Positions 1 through 9,420 of a stretch of DNA of 64,000 bases are shown here, one piece after another (position 1 is the stretch's first letter; every line of letters begins with the position of its first letter). A program made the translations under genes and the position numbers. This DNA is from VXYL01 sp963666465 (GTDB lineage: Bacteria > Pseudomonadota > Gammaproteobacteria > Pseudomonadales > Azotimanducaceae): NCBI GenBank assembly GCA_963666465.1, contig OY762824.1, positions 4,960,001 to 5,024,000 on the forward strand. The letters are read 5' to 3'. The notes beneath the pieces were generated by a model that did no database searches, was not told the DNA's origin, and worked only from the letters and a program-made list of their open reading frames with translations.

Positions 1-212
1 ATGTGCGCCTGTTCGATGTCCACGGCGGAGATGACCGTGAGTGGCGACGGCGAATCCTGCGCCGAGCGCTTGATGTAGGAGCCGGTGACCACGATCTCTT
101 CCACGTCGCCGTCGGACGCTTCTTCGGACGTCTCCTGTGCCTGAGCCGGTGCCATGGTCAGCGCCGCAATGGCGGCTGTGGCCCATGCTGACAGCCACGG
201 CCTCTTGTGCAT
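1..212 (-). CDS. TonB-dependent outer-membrane receptor, N-terminal fragment
   Basis: Only the first 70 codons are in the window; the gene continues past the left edge. The frame opens MHKRPWLSAW and has a hydrophobic signal peptide ending near APAQAQ. After an acidic linker comes EEIVVTGSYIKRS, followed by SPSPLTVISAVDIEQAH. The IVVTG box followed by plug-domain onset is typical of TonB-dependent receptors that import siderophores, vitamin B12 or glycans across the outer membrane. The substrate cannot be told from this fragment. A plausible sigma-70 promoter lies 60 bp upstream. The family call is fairly secure. Confidence 0.75.
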   Translation of the reverse strand, partial: MHKRPWLSAWATAAIAALTMAPAQAQETSEEASDGDVEEIVVTGSYIKRSAQDSPSPLTVISAVDIEQAH

Positions 213-271
213 CTTGGGTCTCGATTTCACTGTTGCGCTTGCCTCTCGTGGATGGGAAAAAAGCGGCGTAG

Positions 272-299
272 TTTATAGTGGCTGCAGGCAGTGGCGCAA
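272..299 (-). promoter_or_regulatory. Putative sigma-70 promoter of the TonB-dependent receptor
   Basis: Read on the minus strand, TTGCGC (294-299) and TATAAA (272-277) are separated by 16 bp. They lie about 60 bp upstream of the receptor start at 212, in a short AT-rich patch of an otherwise GC-rich stretch. The assignment rests on motif and spacing only. The remainder of 213-411 shows nothing else. Confidence 0.4.
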
Positions 300-411
300 C
301 GCCATTGACGTGCGTTCGGAGGCCGCAGACGGCACCCGCAGGCCACGTCGAGACGCAGCAAGGGCGACGCGTGCGTGGCACCATGTCGGCCCCGTCTTTG
401 GTCGTTCCGTT

Positions 412-1413
412 CTACTCTGGGGTCACCTCGGCGCGATCCGGCAAGCCCCAGCATTCGAGCTCGTTGGCGAACACCAAGGGGCCCGTGAAGTGCTGTTCGA
501 TTGCTTCCCGGCTCTGGCTCTCTCGGCCAAGCGTGCGGGTGGTGCGGTTGCCGAGGACGAGGATGCGCGCCTCGGCGCGGGCGGCGATGCGACCTAGCTG
601 CGAGGGAATGGCGTGGTATTCGCGCAGTTCGCCCCGTGCCGCCTCGGGCGCCGCGTGCGACACCACTAGGGCGTCGGCGCCCTTGGCGAAGTCGGCCAGC
701 CGATCCCTTTGGTTGCTGAAGCTGCCGGCGAAGACGATGGCGAACTCGCCAATCTCCACCCGCCAGGCGAGGGCGGGAATGCCGCCGTGATGCACCGGGA
801 TGGCCGAGAGCTTGAGGCCGTCGCTGCTGAAGCGCGACCAGCGCCGCTGCCCGGTGGCCGCCACCTCGCGCACCGACAGCTTGTAGCCGGCGGCATTGCG
901 GAAGGTGAGGAAACCGGCGAGTTCCGAATAGGCACCGCCCTCGCCGATGAGCCGTTCCACGAAGTCGCCGATGGCCGGGCGGCGGTCGTTGCCGGAGGGC
1001 CCGAACACCGGCAACAGTTCCTTGCGTCCGGCGTCGATGGAGCCTTCGAGCAGGGCCGGCAAGTCGGCGGTGGTGGCCGCACCAAGATGGGTGAAGACGA
1101 TGGCGTCAAGTCCCGCCATGTCGGCGCCGGTCTCGTCGAAGCGCAGTGCTGCCCCGGAACCGGCGTCCACCATCAGGCGCGCGGTGTCGTCGATCCAGAC
1201 CAGATAGCTGGCGGCGCTGCGCTGGTCGGTGAGTTCGCTGCCGCCGGAGCCGAGGATCTGTAGCCAGACACCCTCGTCGCCGCAATAGCCTTCGTCCTGC
1301 GCCGCCGCTGGCGATGCAAGGGCGAGTGCAACGATGAGACCGACGAGCCAAGGAAGCCCCCGGCGGGTGGCGTGACCCGGTGCCCTTGCATTGAGTGTCA
1401 CTTCCTCGAGCAT
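412..1413 (-). CDS. Secreted metallo-beta-lactamase-fold protein with a degenerate metal site
   Basis: This 333-aa protein carries an N-terminal signal segment (about residues 20-39, ending SPAAAQ) and an MBL-fold body. The fold is recognisable from GSGGSE, the VDAGSG strand, FTHLGAATTADLPALL, HHGGIPALAWRVE and the C-terminal YHAIPSQLGRIA. Active relatives have HLHADH where this protein has HLGAAT, so one His, the Asp and another His of the zinc-binding HxHxDH motif are gone. No frameshift accounts for this: the reading frame is clean across the site. The GDT-type strand is also altered (AGSFS). The protein is probably periplasmic and catalytically altered or non-hydrolytic. The fold is fairly sure; the function is unknown. 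Confidence 0.7.
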   Translation of the reverse strand: MLEEVTLNARAPGHATRRGLPWLVGLIVALALASPAAAQDEGYCGDEGVWLQILGSGGSELTDQRSAASYLVWIDDTARLMVDAGSGAALRFDETGADMAGLDAIVFTHLGAATTADLPALLEGSIDAGRKELLPVFGPSGNDRRPAIGDFVERLIGEGGAYSELAGFLTFRNAAGYKLSVREVAATGQRRWSRFSSDGLKLSAIPVHHGGIPALAWRVEIGEFAIVFAGSFSNQRDRLADFAKGADALVVSHAAPEAARGELREYHAIPSQLGRIAARAEARILVLGNRTTRTLGRESQSREAIEQHFTGPLVFANELECWGLPDRAEVTPE

Positions 1414-1503
1414 CCTTCCATTCCTGGCTGTTGCTGGCTATTGACTGTGGCTGTTGCCTTGCGCCCATCGGCGTGTGCGAGGGCACCGATGCCCTCGCCC
1501 CTC

Positions 1504-1770
1504 GCCCGGATTCATGAATGCCCTGCGGACGACGATACGCTCGCTGTGGCTGGGCAGGTATTCGCGTGTCCTTCGGACCCGTTCGCGTGTCCTTCGGACC
1601 CGCTCCGGCCTCCTCGACATGGTGTGCATCCATGCCTGCGCGCCTTTCGGGCGCGTTGCTTCCTCCACTCCGTGCCTCCCGGCACGCGTCCGCGCCTCCC
1701 GGCACGCGTGCGCGTCCAGCCACAGCGGACGTCTCGTCGCCCTCGCTACGCATTCATGAGTAATCCGGGC
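1504..1770. repeat. Inverted pair of a dispersed repeat downstream of nadE
   Basis: Two related copies face each other here: 1504-1553 (plus orientation) and about 1660-1770 (minus orientation). Both start GCCCGGATT..CATGAATG and run into a segment ending CTGTGGCTGG. A third, inverted relative to the second, lies upstream of nadE at 3733-3845. The second copy overlaps the nadE stop codon, so the last residues of NadE (PRPDYS) are encoded inside the repeat. No gene is evident in 1414-1753. Confidence 0.65.
1561..1602. repeat. 21-bp tandem duplication
   Basis: The unit TTCGCGTGTCCTTCGGACCC plus one G is present twice in perfect tandem, inside the intergenic repeat region. Each unit contains the self-complementary core GTCCTTCGGAC. 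Confidence 0.8.
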
Positions 1771-3718
1771 GAGGCCCCTCACGGCGTGTCCTGGTGCCCA
1801 GGAATGCGGCCACCGAAGCCTCGTCTGGCATTCGCCAGTCGCCGCGTGGCGACAGGCTCACGGTGCCTACCTTCGGTCCTGGCGGCAGCGTGGTGCGCTT
1901 GAACTGCGCCGCGAAGAAGCGGCGAAAGAAGACGCCCAGCCAACGGCGGATCTCCTCCTCGTCGCGCTCACCGCGAAAGGCGTGCGTTGCCAGAGCCAGG
2001 ATCTTCGCGGCGCCGGCGCCGTGGCGCATGAAGTGATAGAGGAAGAAGTCGTGCAGTTCATAGGGGCCGATGATCGCTTCCGTGGGCTGCGCGATCTCGC
2101 CCCCCGGCTTGGCTGGCACGAGCTCCGGCGTGATGGGCGTGTCGAGAACCCGCTTGAGCACGCTGGCGAGCGGCTCCTCGGCGCGGTGCCGGGCAAACCA
2201 GCGCACCAGATACGCCACCAGCGTCTTCGGCACCCCGGCATTGACGTTGTAGCCGGCCATGTGGTCGGCGTTGAACGTACACCAGCCAAGGGCGAGTTCG
2301 GACAGGTCTCCAGTGCCGACGACGATGCCATCCACCTGATTGGCCGTGTCGAACAGGAGTTGCGTGCGCTCCCGCGCCTGGGCGTTCTCGAAGGTCACGT
2401 CTGCATCGCCGCCGTGGCCGAGATCGGCGAGGTGGACGCCTACCGCGTCGTGAATCGGCACCTCCCTGAGCTCGACTCCGACTGCGGCGGCAAGAGATCT
2501 TGCCGACTCCAGCGTATGCGGCGTGGTGCCGGGGCCAGGCATCGTCAGGGCCACCAGCCGTTCGTTGTCCAGCTTCCGCGCCGCCAAGGCATCGAGACAG
2601 ACGAGAAACGCCAGCGTCGAGTCGAGACCACCGGAGAGACCTACAACCAGCCGTTCCGCTTGGGCCGCCATCATCCGGCGCGCGAGCCCCGTGGCTTGGA
2701 TGGCGAGGATCTCCTTGGCGCGGGCGTCGAATTCGGCTTCGTCGGCAGGAACGAACGGTTGCCTCGGGTAGTAGCGACCGATTCCGCCGAGCGCAGGCAA
2801 CGCGCCGGCCTGCACCACTCGCACGGATGCGACGTCACGAGGCGTTTGTGCGAACGTGGCATTGCGTTGCCGGGCATGGCGCAGGCGGCCGCAGTCGATG
2901 TCCACGGTCAGGGCGGCGCCTTCGAGCCGGAAGCGAGGTGACTCCGACAACAGCAGGCCGTCCTCCGCCGCCAAGAGGTGTCCACCGAACACCACATCCT
3001 TGGTGGACTCCGTGGGCCCCGCACCGGCATAGACATAGCCGCAGATGGTGCGGGCGCTCTGCATCCGCACCAGATCGCGCCGATAGTCCGCCTTTGCCAC
3101 CAGCTCGGTGCTGGCGGAAGGGTTGAGGACGATCTCCGCCCCGGCAAGGGCAAGGTCGGCGCTCGGCGGCTTCGGCGCCCAGAGGTCTTCGCAGATTTCG
3201 ATGCCGAAGCGAACGGCATCGGTGTCTGGCTGCCCTGCCTCGCCGATCTGAAACAGCAGCCCTGCGTCGAGCGGAAACGCCCATTCCCCAAGCCTCGCCT
3301 CCTCGGCAACGCCAGCGCCGGACGCAAACCAGCGCTTCTCGTAGAACTCCTCGTAATTCGGCTGCGCCAGCTTCGGTACGGCGCCAATCACGCCCCCGCC
3401 CCGACAAACGAACGCGCAGTTGAGCATCCGCCCATCCGCCAGCCACCAAGGCGCACCCACCACGAGACAGCGCTCGTCCGACTGCCGAGCCACGTCCGCC
3501 AGCGCCGCCCGCGTCGCCCGCCTTAGATCGTCGCCAAGGAAAAGGTCCTCACAGGTGTAGCCGGTGATCGCAAGCTCAGGAAACAGCACGATGGCCGCAT
3601 CCGCCGATGCCTCTGCATAGGCCGACAGCATCGCCGCAGCATTGGCCGCAGGATCCGCGACCGTCACGACGGGTGTCACCGCCGCAACCCGAATAAACCC
3701 GAACGCACTGAAGTCCAT
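1754..3718 (-). CDS. nadE: Glutamine-dependent NAD+ synthetase
   Basis: NadE carries out the last step of NAD+ synthesis: ATP-dependent amidation of deamido-NAD+ with glutamine-derived ammonia. The 654-aa product is the long two-domain form. The N-terminal nitrilase-type glutaminase has E48 (FPELAITGY), K116 (VPKLAQPNYEEFYEKRW) and C176 (GIEICEDLW). The C-terminal synthetase has the ATP P-loop SGGLDS at 362-367. The start at MDFSAFGFIRVAAVTP matches known long NadE N termini; in-frame codons upstream fall within repeat sequence and were excluded. The gene stands alone, bracketed by inverted copies of a dispersed repeat that supplies its last codons. Identification is secure. Confidence 0.95.
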   Translation of the reverse strand: MDFSAFGFIRVAAVTPVVTVADPAANAAAMLSAYAEASADAAIVLFPELAITGYTCEDLFLGDDLRRATRAALADVARQSDERCLVVGAPWWLADGRMLNCAFVCRGGGVIGAVPKLAQPNYEEFYEKRWFASGAGVAEEARLGEWAFPLDAGLLFQIGEAGQPDTDAVRFGIEICEDLWAPKPPSADLALAGAEIVLNPSASTELVAKADYRRDLVRMQSARTICGYVYAGAGPTESTKDVVFGGHLLAAEDGLLLSESPRFRLEGAALTVDIDCGRLRHARQRNATFAQTPRDVASVRVVQAGALPALGGIGRYYPRQPFVPADEAEFDARAKEILAIQATGLARRMMAAQAERLVVGLSGGLDSTLAFLVCLDALAARKLDNERLVALTMPGPGTTPHTLESARSLAAAVGVELREVPIHDAVGVHLADLGHGGDADVTFENAQARERTQLLFDTANQVDGIVVGTGDLSELALGWCTFNADHMAGYNVNAGVPKTLVAYLVRWFARHRAEEPLASVLKRVLDTPITPELVPAKPGGEIAQPTEAIIGPYELHDFFLYHFMRHGAGAAKILALATHAFRGERDEEEIRRWLGVFFRRFFAAQFKRTTLPPGPKVGTVSLSPRGDWRMPDEASVAAFLGTRTRREGPRPDYS

Positions 3719-3732
3719 ACGAAGGAAGCCTA

Positions 3733-3845
3733 GCCCGGATTGTTCATGAATGCGCGTAGCGAGGGCGACGAGACGCCGCTGTGGGTGGACCCACACGCGT
3801 GCAGGAGGCACGGACGGCGTGCCAGGAGGCACGGAACGGAGGGGC
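3733..3845 (+). repeat. Dispersed repeat copy upstream of nadE
   Basis: This stretch matches the reverse complement of 1660-1770 over roughly 100 bp. The shared segment runs from GCCCGGATT through CGTAGCGAGGGCGACGAGAC to a GGAGGCACGGA tract. The remainder of the nadE-LOG intergenic stretch (3846-4088) holds no recognisable gene or RNA. A short partial relative sits near 56057-56082. Confidence 0.65.
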
Positions 3846-4088
3846 CCCGAAGGCATGGCTGTGCATCGCCTGCATCGACAGCAACCGCCACCGCATGCAG
3901 TGCCCCGAAGTTCCGCGCCATGGGGCTGTGCGTCGCCACCGGCGTCGTCGAGGGCGCCGCAAGAACGTCGTCGGCAGCCGACTCGAGCGCGGCGGCAGGC
4001 ACATGCGCCGATTAGCCCTCATCTCACAAATCTGACATGCACCAATTCTTGAGCCACCGCCAAGCCGGTGCCGCAGGTTCATTGGAAC

Positions 4089-4685
4089 TCAATCGTCGGC
4101 GATCCATTTGCTGGAGTCTGGGGGTGTCCAGTCTTGCAGGGTGTCGAGGAGGTGGGTTGGGGTGTTGGCGACCAGCACCGATGCCAAGTGTTGGTGGCGG
4201 ACGAAGCCTTGTTCCAAGACGTGGCCGAGGAAGGCGGTGAGGGGGTCGTAGAAGCCGGCGACGTTCAGGAGGCCCGCGGGGCGCTGGTGGATGCCCAGCT
4301 GGTTCCAGGTGATCGCTTCGAACAGTTCGTCCAAGGTTCCGAAGCCGCCGGGGAGGGCGATGTAGGCGTCGGCGAGCTCGGAGAATCGCTGCTTGCGTTC
4401 GTGCAGGGTTTCTACGGTCTCGACCTGCACCTTGGGGTGGCCGACTCGTTCGGCTAGCGGCGCCGTGATGATGCCGATGGCCTTGCCGCCGGCACCGAGC
4501 ACGGCGTCTGCCACTTCGCCCATCAGGCCGACGCCGGCGCCGCCGTACACGAGGGTTAGCCCGCGTGAGGCGAGTTCCCGGCCCAGTTCACAGGCGGCGG
4601 AGGCGTAACGGGGGTCGCGACCGGCGTTCGAGCCGCAGATGACGCAGATGGCTTTCATTTCGGTGGGCAGGACTCGATTGGCCAT
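4089..4685 (-). CDS. LOG-family (TIGR00730) nucleoside 5'-monophosphate phosphoribohydrolase
   Basis: This 198-aa Rossmann-like protein has the diagnostic PGGFGTLDELFE motif (residues 112-123), and the nucleotide-binding opening ICVICGSNAG. LOG proteins release the base from cytokinin riboside monophosphate in plants. Bacterial members hydrolyse nucleoside monophosphates such as AMP or pyrimidine nucleotides; the substrate here is not determinable. The start is uncertain: the first ATG (4685) gives an extra MANRVLPTE before the family-typical MKAICVICGSN (4658). A perfect hairpin ends three bases upstream of the first ATG, which could hinder or control initiation there. Confidence 0.88.
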   Translation of the reverse strand: MANRVLPTEMKAICVICGSNAGRDPRYASAACELGRELASRGLTLVYGGAGVGLMGEVADAVLGAGGKAIGIITAPLAERVGHPKVQVETVETLHERKQRFSELADAYIALPGGFGTLDELFEAITWNQLGIHQRPAGLLNVAGFYDPLTAFLGHVLEQGFVRHQHLASVLVANTPTHLLDTLQDWTPPDSSKWIADD

Positions 4686-4688
4686 CGC

Positions 4689-4727
4689 CTAGGAGGTAAG
4701 CGCCGTAGAACGGCGCTTACCTCCTAG
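4689..4727. promoter_or_regulatory. Perfect 17-bp hairpin at the LOG gene start
   Basis: CTAGGAGGTAAGCGCCG (4689-4705), a TAGAA loop, and an exact complementary arm (4711-4727) form a perfect stem. It lies directly upstream of the minus-strand LOG start. Because the arms contain AGGAGG and CCTCCT, the stem could sequester a ribosome-binding sequence. No T-tract follows on either side, so a simple intrinsic terminator is less likely. Confidence 0.6.
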
Positions 4728-4747
4728 TCCCTCTGTCAAGAGAGGGC

Positions 4748-4894
4748 ATCCAGTGCCAGCAGTTCTCGTTTTGGCGTCTGGCTTCACCGTCAGGCGCACC
4801 CCGCGTTTCGGACCCAATCCGGGCCAAATCGACCGGCAGACCCGTCCAGCTGAGGGGGCTGAAGGCCAAAATGAGCACTGCTGAATCCAGTGCC
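4748..4894. mobile_element. Miniature inverted-repeat element, copy 1
   Basis: The element has terminal inverted repeats at 4758-4775 (AGCAGTTCTCGTTTTGGC) and 4865-4882, with two mismatches over 18 bp. It is flanked by a 10-bp direct repeat ATCCAGTGCC (4748-4757 and 4885-4894). A second, longer copy occurs at 18736-18997. There is no coding capacity, so it looks like a MITE (miniature inverted-repeat transposable element) moved by a transposase elsewhere. Confidence 0.65.
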
Positions 4895-4937
4895 CCTCGG
4901 GCCCGAAGGCGCGCAGGCTCGTGGGAGTGATGCGCGC

Positions 4938-5756
4938 TCAATCCTCCACATATCGTTCCTGCAACCGCCTCATGCCGCCGAGCCAGCGGTCCGGGTCGGC
5001 GACTTTGCGGCGCATGTATTCCTTCACCACCTCGTGGGGCAGGGCGAAGAAACGCTCCTCGGCGATGGCATCGACGCACACTTGCGCCACCGCGTCCGGT
5101 TCGAGCATTCCATCCACGCTGGCGACGCTGGCGGCGTTGGGATTGACGGAGTTGCTGCCGGTCATGGCGGTGCGCACGGCTTGTGGGCAGAGCACGGTCA
5201 CGCGGATGCCGTCGCGATGGTGGGTGATGGACAGCCACTCGGCCAGCGCCACCGCGGCGTGCTTGGTGACGGCGTAGGTCACCGAGCCGATCTGGGTCAG
5301 AAGCCCCGCCGCGGAAGCGGTGCTGAACAGATGTCCGCCGCCCCGCGCCACCATGCGCGGCACCAGATGCCGCGCCGCCCACACGTGCGACATGGTGTTG
5401 ATGCGCCAGATGCGATCCCACATCTCGTCCGGCTCGTCGATTCCCTTGCCCTCGGCAATCCCGGCGTTGGAGCAGAAGAGGTCGATGGGACCGTGCTCGG
5501 CTTCCGTGGTCTCGATGAGCCGAACGATGTCGGCTTCGCGTCCCACATTGACGGCCTGCGCCGAGCCGCCGATCTCGCCGGCCACGGCCTCCGCCCCCGC
5601 ACCGTCGATGTCCGCCGCCACCACGTGCCGCGCCCCTTCCGGCCCGGCGAAGACGCGGGCAAGCTCCCGCCCAATGCCACTCGCCGCCCCGGTCACGACG
5701 ACGACCTTGTCCCGAACTCTCACCTTGATAATCCATGTCCTCTGCGGAATGGGCAT
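4938..5756 (-). CDS. SDR-family NAD(P)-dependent oxidoreductase
   Basis: This is a classical short-chain dehydrogenase of about 272 aa. It has the TGAASGIG dinucleotide-binding loop, acidic DIDG after beta-2, SNAG, the catalytic serine in STASAAG and YAVTK (Tyr/Lys dyad). A C-terminal extension ends MRRLQERYVED. The aspartate after beta-2 favours NAD(H). The substrate is unknown. The start is uncertain: ATG at 5756 (MPIPQRTW) was chosen over an upstream ATG at 5810, and a GTG just before VRDKVVVVTG is also possible. No operon partner is evident. Confidence 0.85.
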   Translation of the reverse strand: MPIPQRTWIIKVRVRDKVVVVTGAASGIGRELARVFAGPEGARHVVAADIDGAGAEAVAGEIGGSAQAVNVGREADIVRLIETTEAEHGPIDLFCSNAGIAEGKGIDEPDEMWDRIWRINTMSHVWAARHLVPRMVARGGGHLFSTASAAGLLTQIGSVTYAVTKHAAVALAEWLSITHHRDGIRVTVLCPQAVRTAMTGSNSVNPNAASVASVDGMLEPDAVAQVCVDAIAEERFFALPHEVVKEYMRRKVADPDRWLGGMRRLQERYVED

Positions 5757-5881
5757 GGTAACGGTCTTGCTGGCTGCATGTGCATTCGCAAACACGATAC
5801 GGTCACACACCTTCGAGAGTCCTCGATCACTCTGCTGGATTGTCCTATTGAGTAAGTCCTTCAGAAGCGCAACATGGTCGG

Positions 5882-6527
5882 ATGGAAACCTTCCAACGAT
5901 CCCAAGTCAAGACGCTGCAATGCAGGCTGGCGGAGCATCCCCACCACATCATCGCGGTGTTCGGCCCGCGCCAGAGCGGCAAGACCACGCGGGTGCGCCA
6001 AGCCCTCCGGCGCATAGATCGGCCCAATCGCTACTTCACCCTTGATGAGTTGGATGCTGGCGGTGCTGGGTTCCCGGGCCCCACTGCAGCGCTCAGGTTG
6101 CCGCGTGAGCCGGACACCGAATGGCTTGTTCGGACTTGGCAGCACGCGCGGGAGGAAGCCGACGCGAGCTCCAATGGTCTCGTGCTCGTGCTGGACGAAA
6201 TCCAGACGATCCCCCGTTGGTCCTCGACAGTTAAGGGACTGTGGGACGCCGACCGATTCGAAAACCGCCAGATGCACGTGGTGCTCCTTGGATCAGCACC
6301 ACTCCGCGTGCAGGCCGAGCCTCGCCGACCGCTTTGAGCAGATTCGGGTGACCCACTGGTCCTTCGAGGAGATGGCGGATGCATTCGGTTTCGATCTGGA
6401 CGAATACATCTACTTCGGTGGCTATCCCGGCGGGGCCCGATTCAGCCGCGACGAGGAACGCTGGAAGGACTACATCCTCGGAGCGCTCGTTGCACCTAGA
6501 TGTCTTGAGCGGTGCCAATGTTGACGG
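5882..6527 (+). pseudogene. AAA ATPase (DUF4143-associated type), frameshifted and truncated
   Basis: The first frame encodes an ATPase of the AAA_14/DUF4143 group: FGPRQSGKTT (Walker A) near residue 28 and LVLDEIQ (Walker B) near residue 102. Around 6310 the frame shifts, and the homologous reading continues as DRFEQIRVTHWSFEEM, then YIYFGGYPGGA, and DYILGAL. After about 6500 the family-like sequence stops, so the C-terminal half (DUF4143) is missing. The gene is a relic. Confidence 0.7.
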
Positions 6528-6538
6528 TCAGGTTGCAT

Positions 6539-7595
6539 TCAGGCAGCAAGGCCTCGGCCCTCCCAAAGTCGCTGTGTTTCGCGGTCGAACGAGTCGATGG
6601 CACGGTTGAGCCGGGTGGCGACGCGGGGCGGTGCTTGAAAGGCCACGGACATCGCGGGACGCAGCACGCGGGCGTGGGTTCGGTGGCAGCACATCGCCGC
6701 GCGCAGGCCCTCGTCGGTGACCCGGCAGCGACGGGTGAAGGGGATGCGCTCGATCAGCCCGCGCAGCCGCAGGCGGCGCAGGTCGCAGGTCATCCGGCCG
6801 CGGCCGTGGTCGTCGACGGACAGCCCGAGCAGCGACGCCACGGTTTCGCGCAGGTCGCGGTTCTGGAAGCCGTCGGGCAGGACATGGAAGGCGAGCGGCG
6901 CCGCGAGCAGGGCCTGTGCGCGGGGGTCGCCGAAGCGCAGCGCCGAGGCGCGCTGGCCGTCGACGATGCGCGACCGGTGGAGGTCGTCGAACCGTTCGGC
7001 TCCGATGTCGCAGTCGTGGCTGATGCGTTGGACGCGCAGCAGGCGCCGGTTGGCGGCAAGGCCGATGGACTTGAGGTCCCCGAGATTCTTCAGCCGCCTG
7101 CCGACATCGAAGTCGCAGGTGTCGTTGACCACCGTCTCGGTCCGCAGTGCGCGGCCCTCCTTGTGGTCGCGTCGCTTGCGACGCGCCTGCTTCTGATGCG
7201 CGAGTGCTTGCAGTCGACGTGCAGCGAGGGCGAGACGCCCTCGGTGACGACGCGGGTTCGATGCCGCGAGGGTGTGCGTCGGGTGACGCGTCTGTCGAAG
7301 ACCAACTGCACGCGGTCGGGACGTCCCGGGTCGAGGTTCTCGCGAATCGCCTCTTCGAAGAAGACGCGTCCCTGCGCAGGACGGTCGAAGACCTGCGTCA
7401 GGGCGAACTCCGCCTGCAGGATCGACACGTCGCAGCGGATGCCCGCCGCCCGGTCGGCGGCGGTGAACGGGTGCGGCAGGCGCGCCAGCCACTTGCGCAG
7501 CAGGGCGTCGACCTTCGCCGCATCCGGTCGATGCATTCGAGCTCCAGCGTCGTGTGCTCCGCCAGCACTTCGCCGGCGCTGCGTGCCACCTTCAT
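6539..7595 (-). pseudogene. Decayed conserved protein of unknown function, likely mobile-element cargo
   Basis: Three frame-broken pieces line up on the minus strand. An N-terminal MKVARSAGEVLAEHTTLELE starts at 7595. After an internal deletion come PHPFTAADRAAGIRCDVSIL and FFEEAIRENLDPGRPD. Following a frameshift near 7190 come HKEGRALRTETVVNDT, ISHDCDIG and MTCDLRRLRLRGLIERIP. From memory these blocks match a widespread family usually annotated as hypothetical or transposase-like; I cannot assign a function. The product cannot be made intact. Confidence 0.6.
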
Positions 7596-7741
7596 CGTTC
7601 GGGCTCCGGTCGATGGGCTCCCCACCGGCCAATATGCGGCCACCATCGCCTGGTGCGATCCATGAAGGCGGCTTCGTGCCGCGGCGCAGCGGCCGGAGTC
7701 CGTCTCAACCGTCCGCGAAGAATGCCGCATGTCTCGTCGGG

Positions 7742-7757
7742 CTGGGGCGGAGCCCCG
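7742..7757 (-). terminator. Hairpin just downstream of ahcY
   Basis: GGGGC (7744-7748), GGA loop, GCCCC (7752-7756) immediately follows the ahcY stop on the minus strand. There is no convincing U-tract, so a terminator role is only suggested by its position. Confidence 0.35.
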
Positions 7758-9119
<1,362 letters not shown>

Positions 9120-9184
9120 GTGGCGACAATCCTGAGGGCGGTTCGGCGAAGCGCGCAAACATACACCATGCTGGCACGCCCTGG

Positions 9185-9345
9185 CAGCCTGTCGGACTTC
9201 GGACGGCACAAGCGGGCCGAATGCCGACAGGGTGACAGGACGGCTTGGGCTCCTGGCCGAAGGCGCGAGCGAATGCGAGCCCGAAGGCCAGGCAGTTCGC
9301 GAAGCGAACTGCCGACGCGCCCGCAAGGGCGCGCTGACGCCGCGA
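9185..9345. repeat. Cluster of stem-loops including a copy of the dispersed 105-bp element
   Basis: 9185-9250 is a copy of the CCTGTCGG..CCGACAGG element also found at 18770, 47521 and 50366. Its second hairpin is replaced here by a CCTGGCC..GGCCAGG stem, then CAGTTCGCGAAGCGAACTG and GCGCCCGCAAGGGCGC stems. Four consecutive hairpins fill the gap between ahcY and the enoyl-CoA hydratase gene. Confidence 0.6.
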
Positions 9346-9420
9346 GACAGTTTTTCGCTGGCGCGAGAACCGCTGCGTGGCAGGCGATGGGGAATCTGCC
9401 GGGGCAGCCGGTTGATCCCT

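Noticed and set aside
9120..9260. SAH riboswitch upstream of ahcY
   Set aside because: The conserved SAH-riboswitch core was not found; the region is explained by dispersed hairpin repeats.
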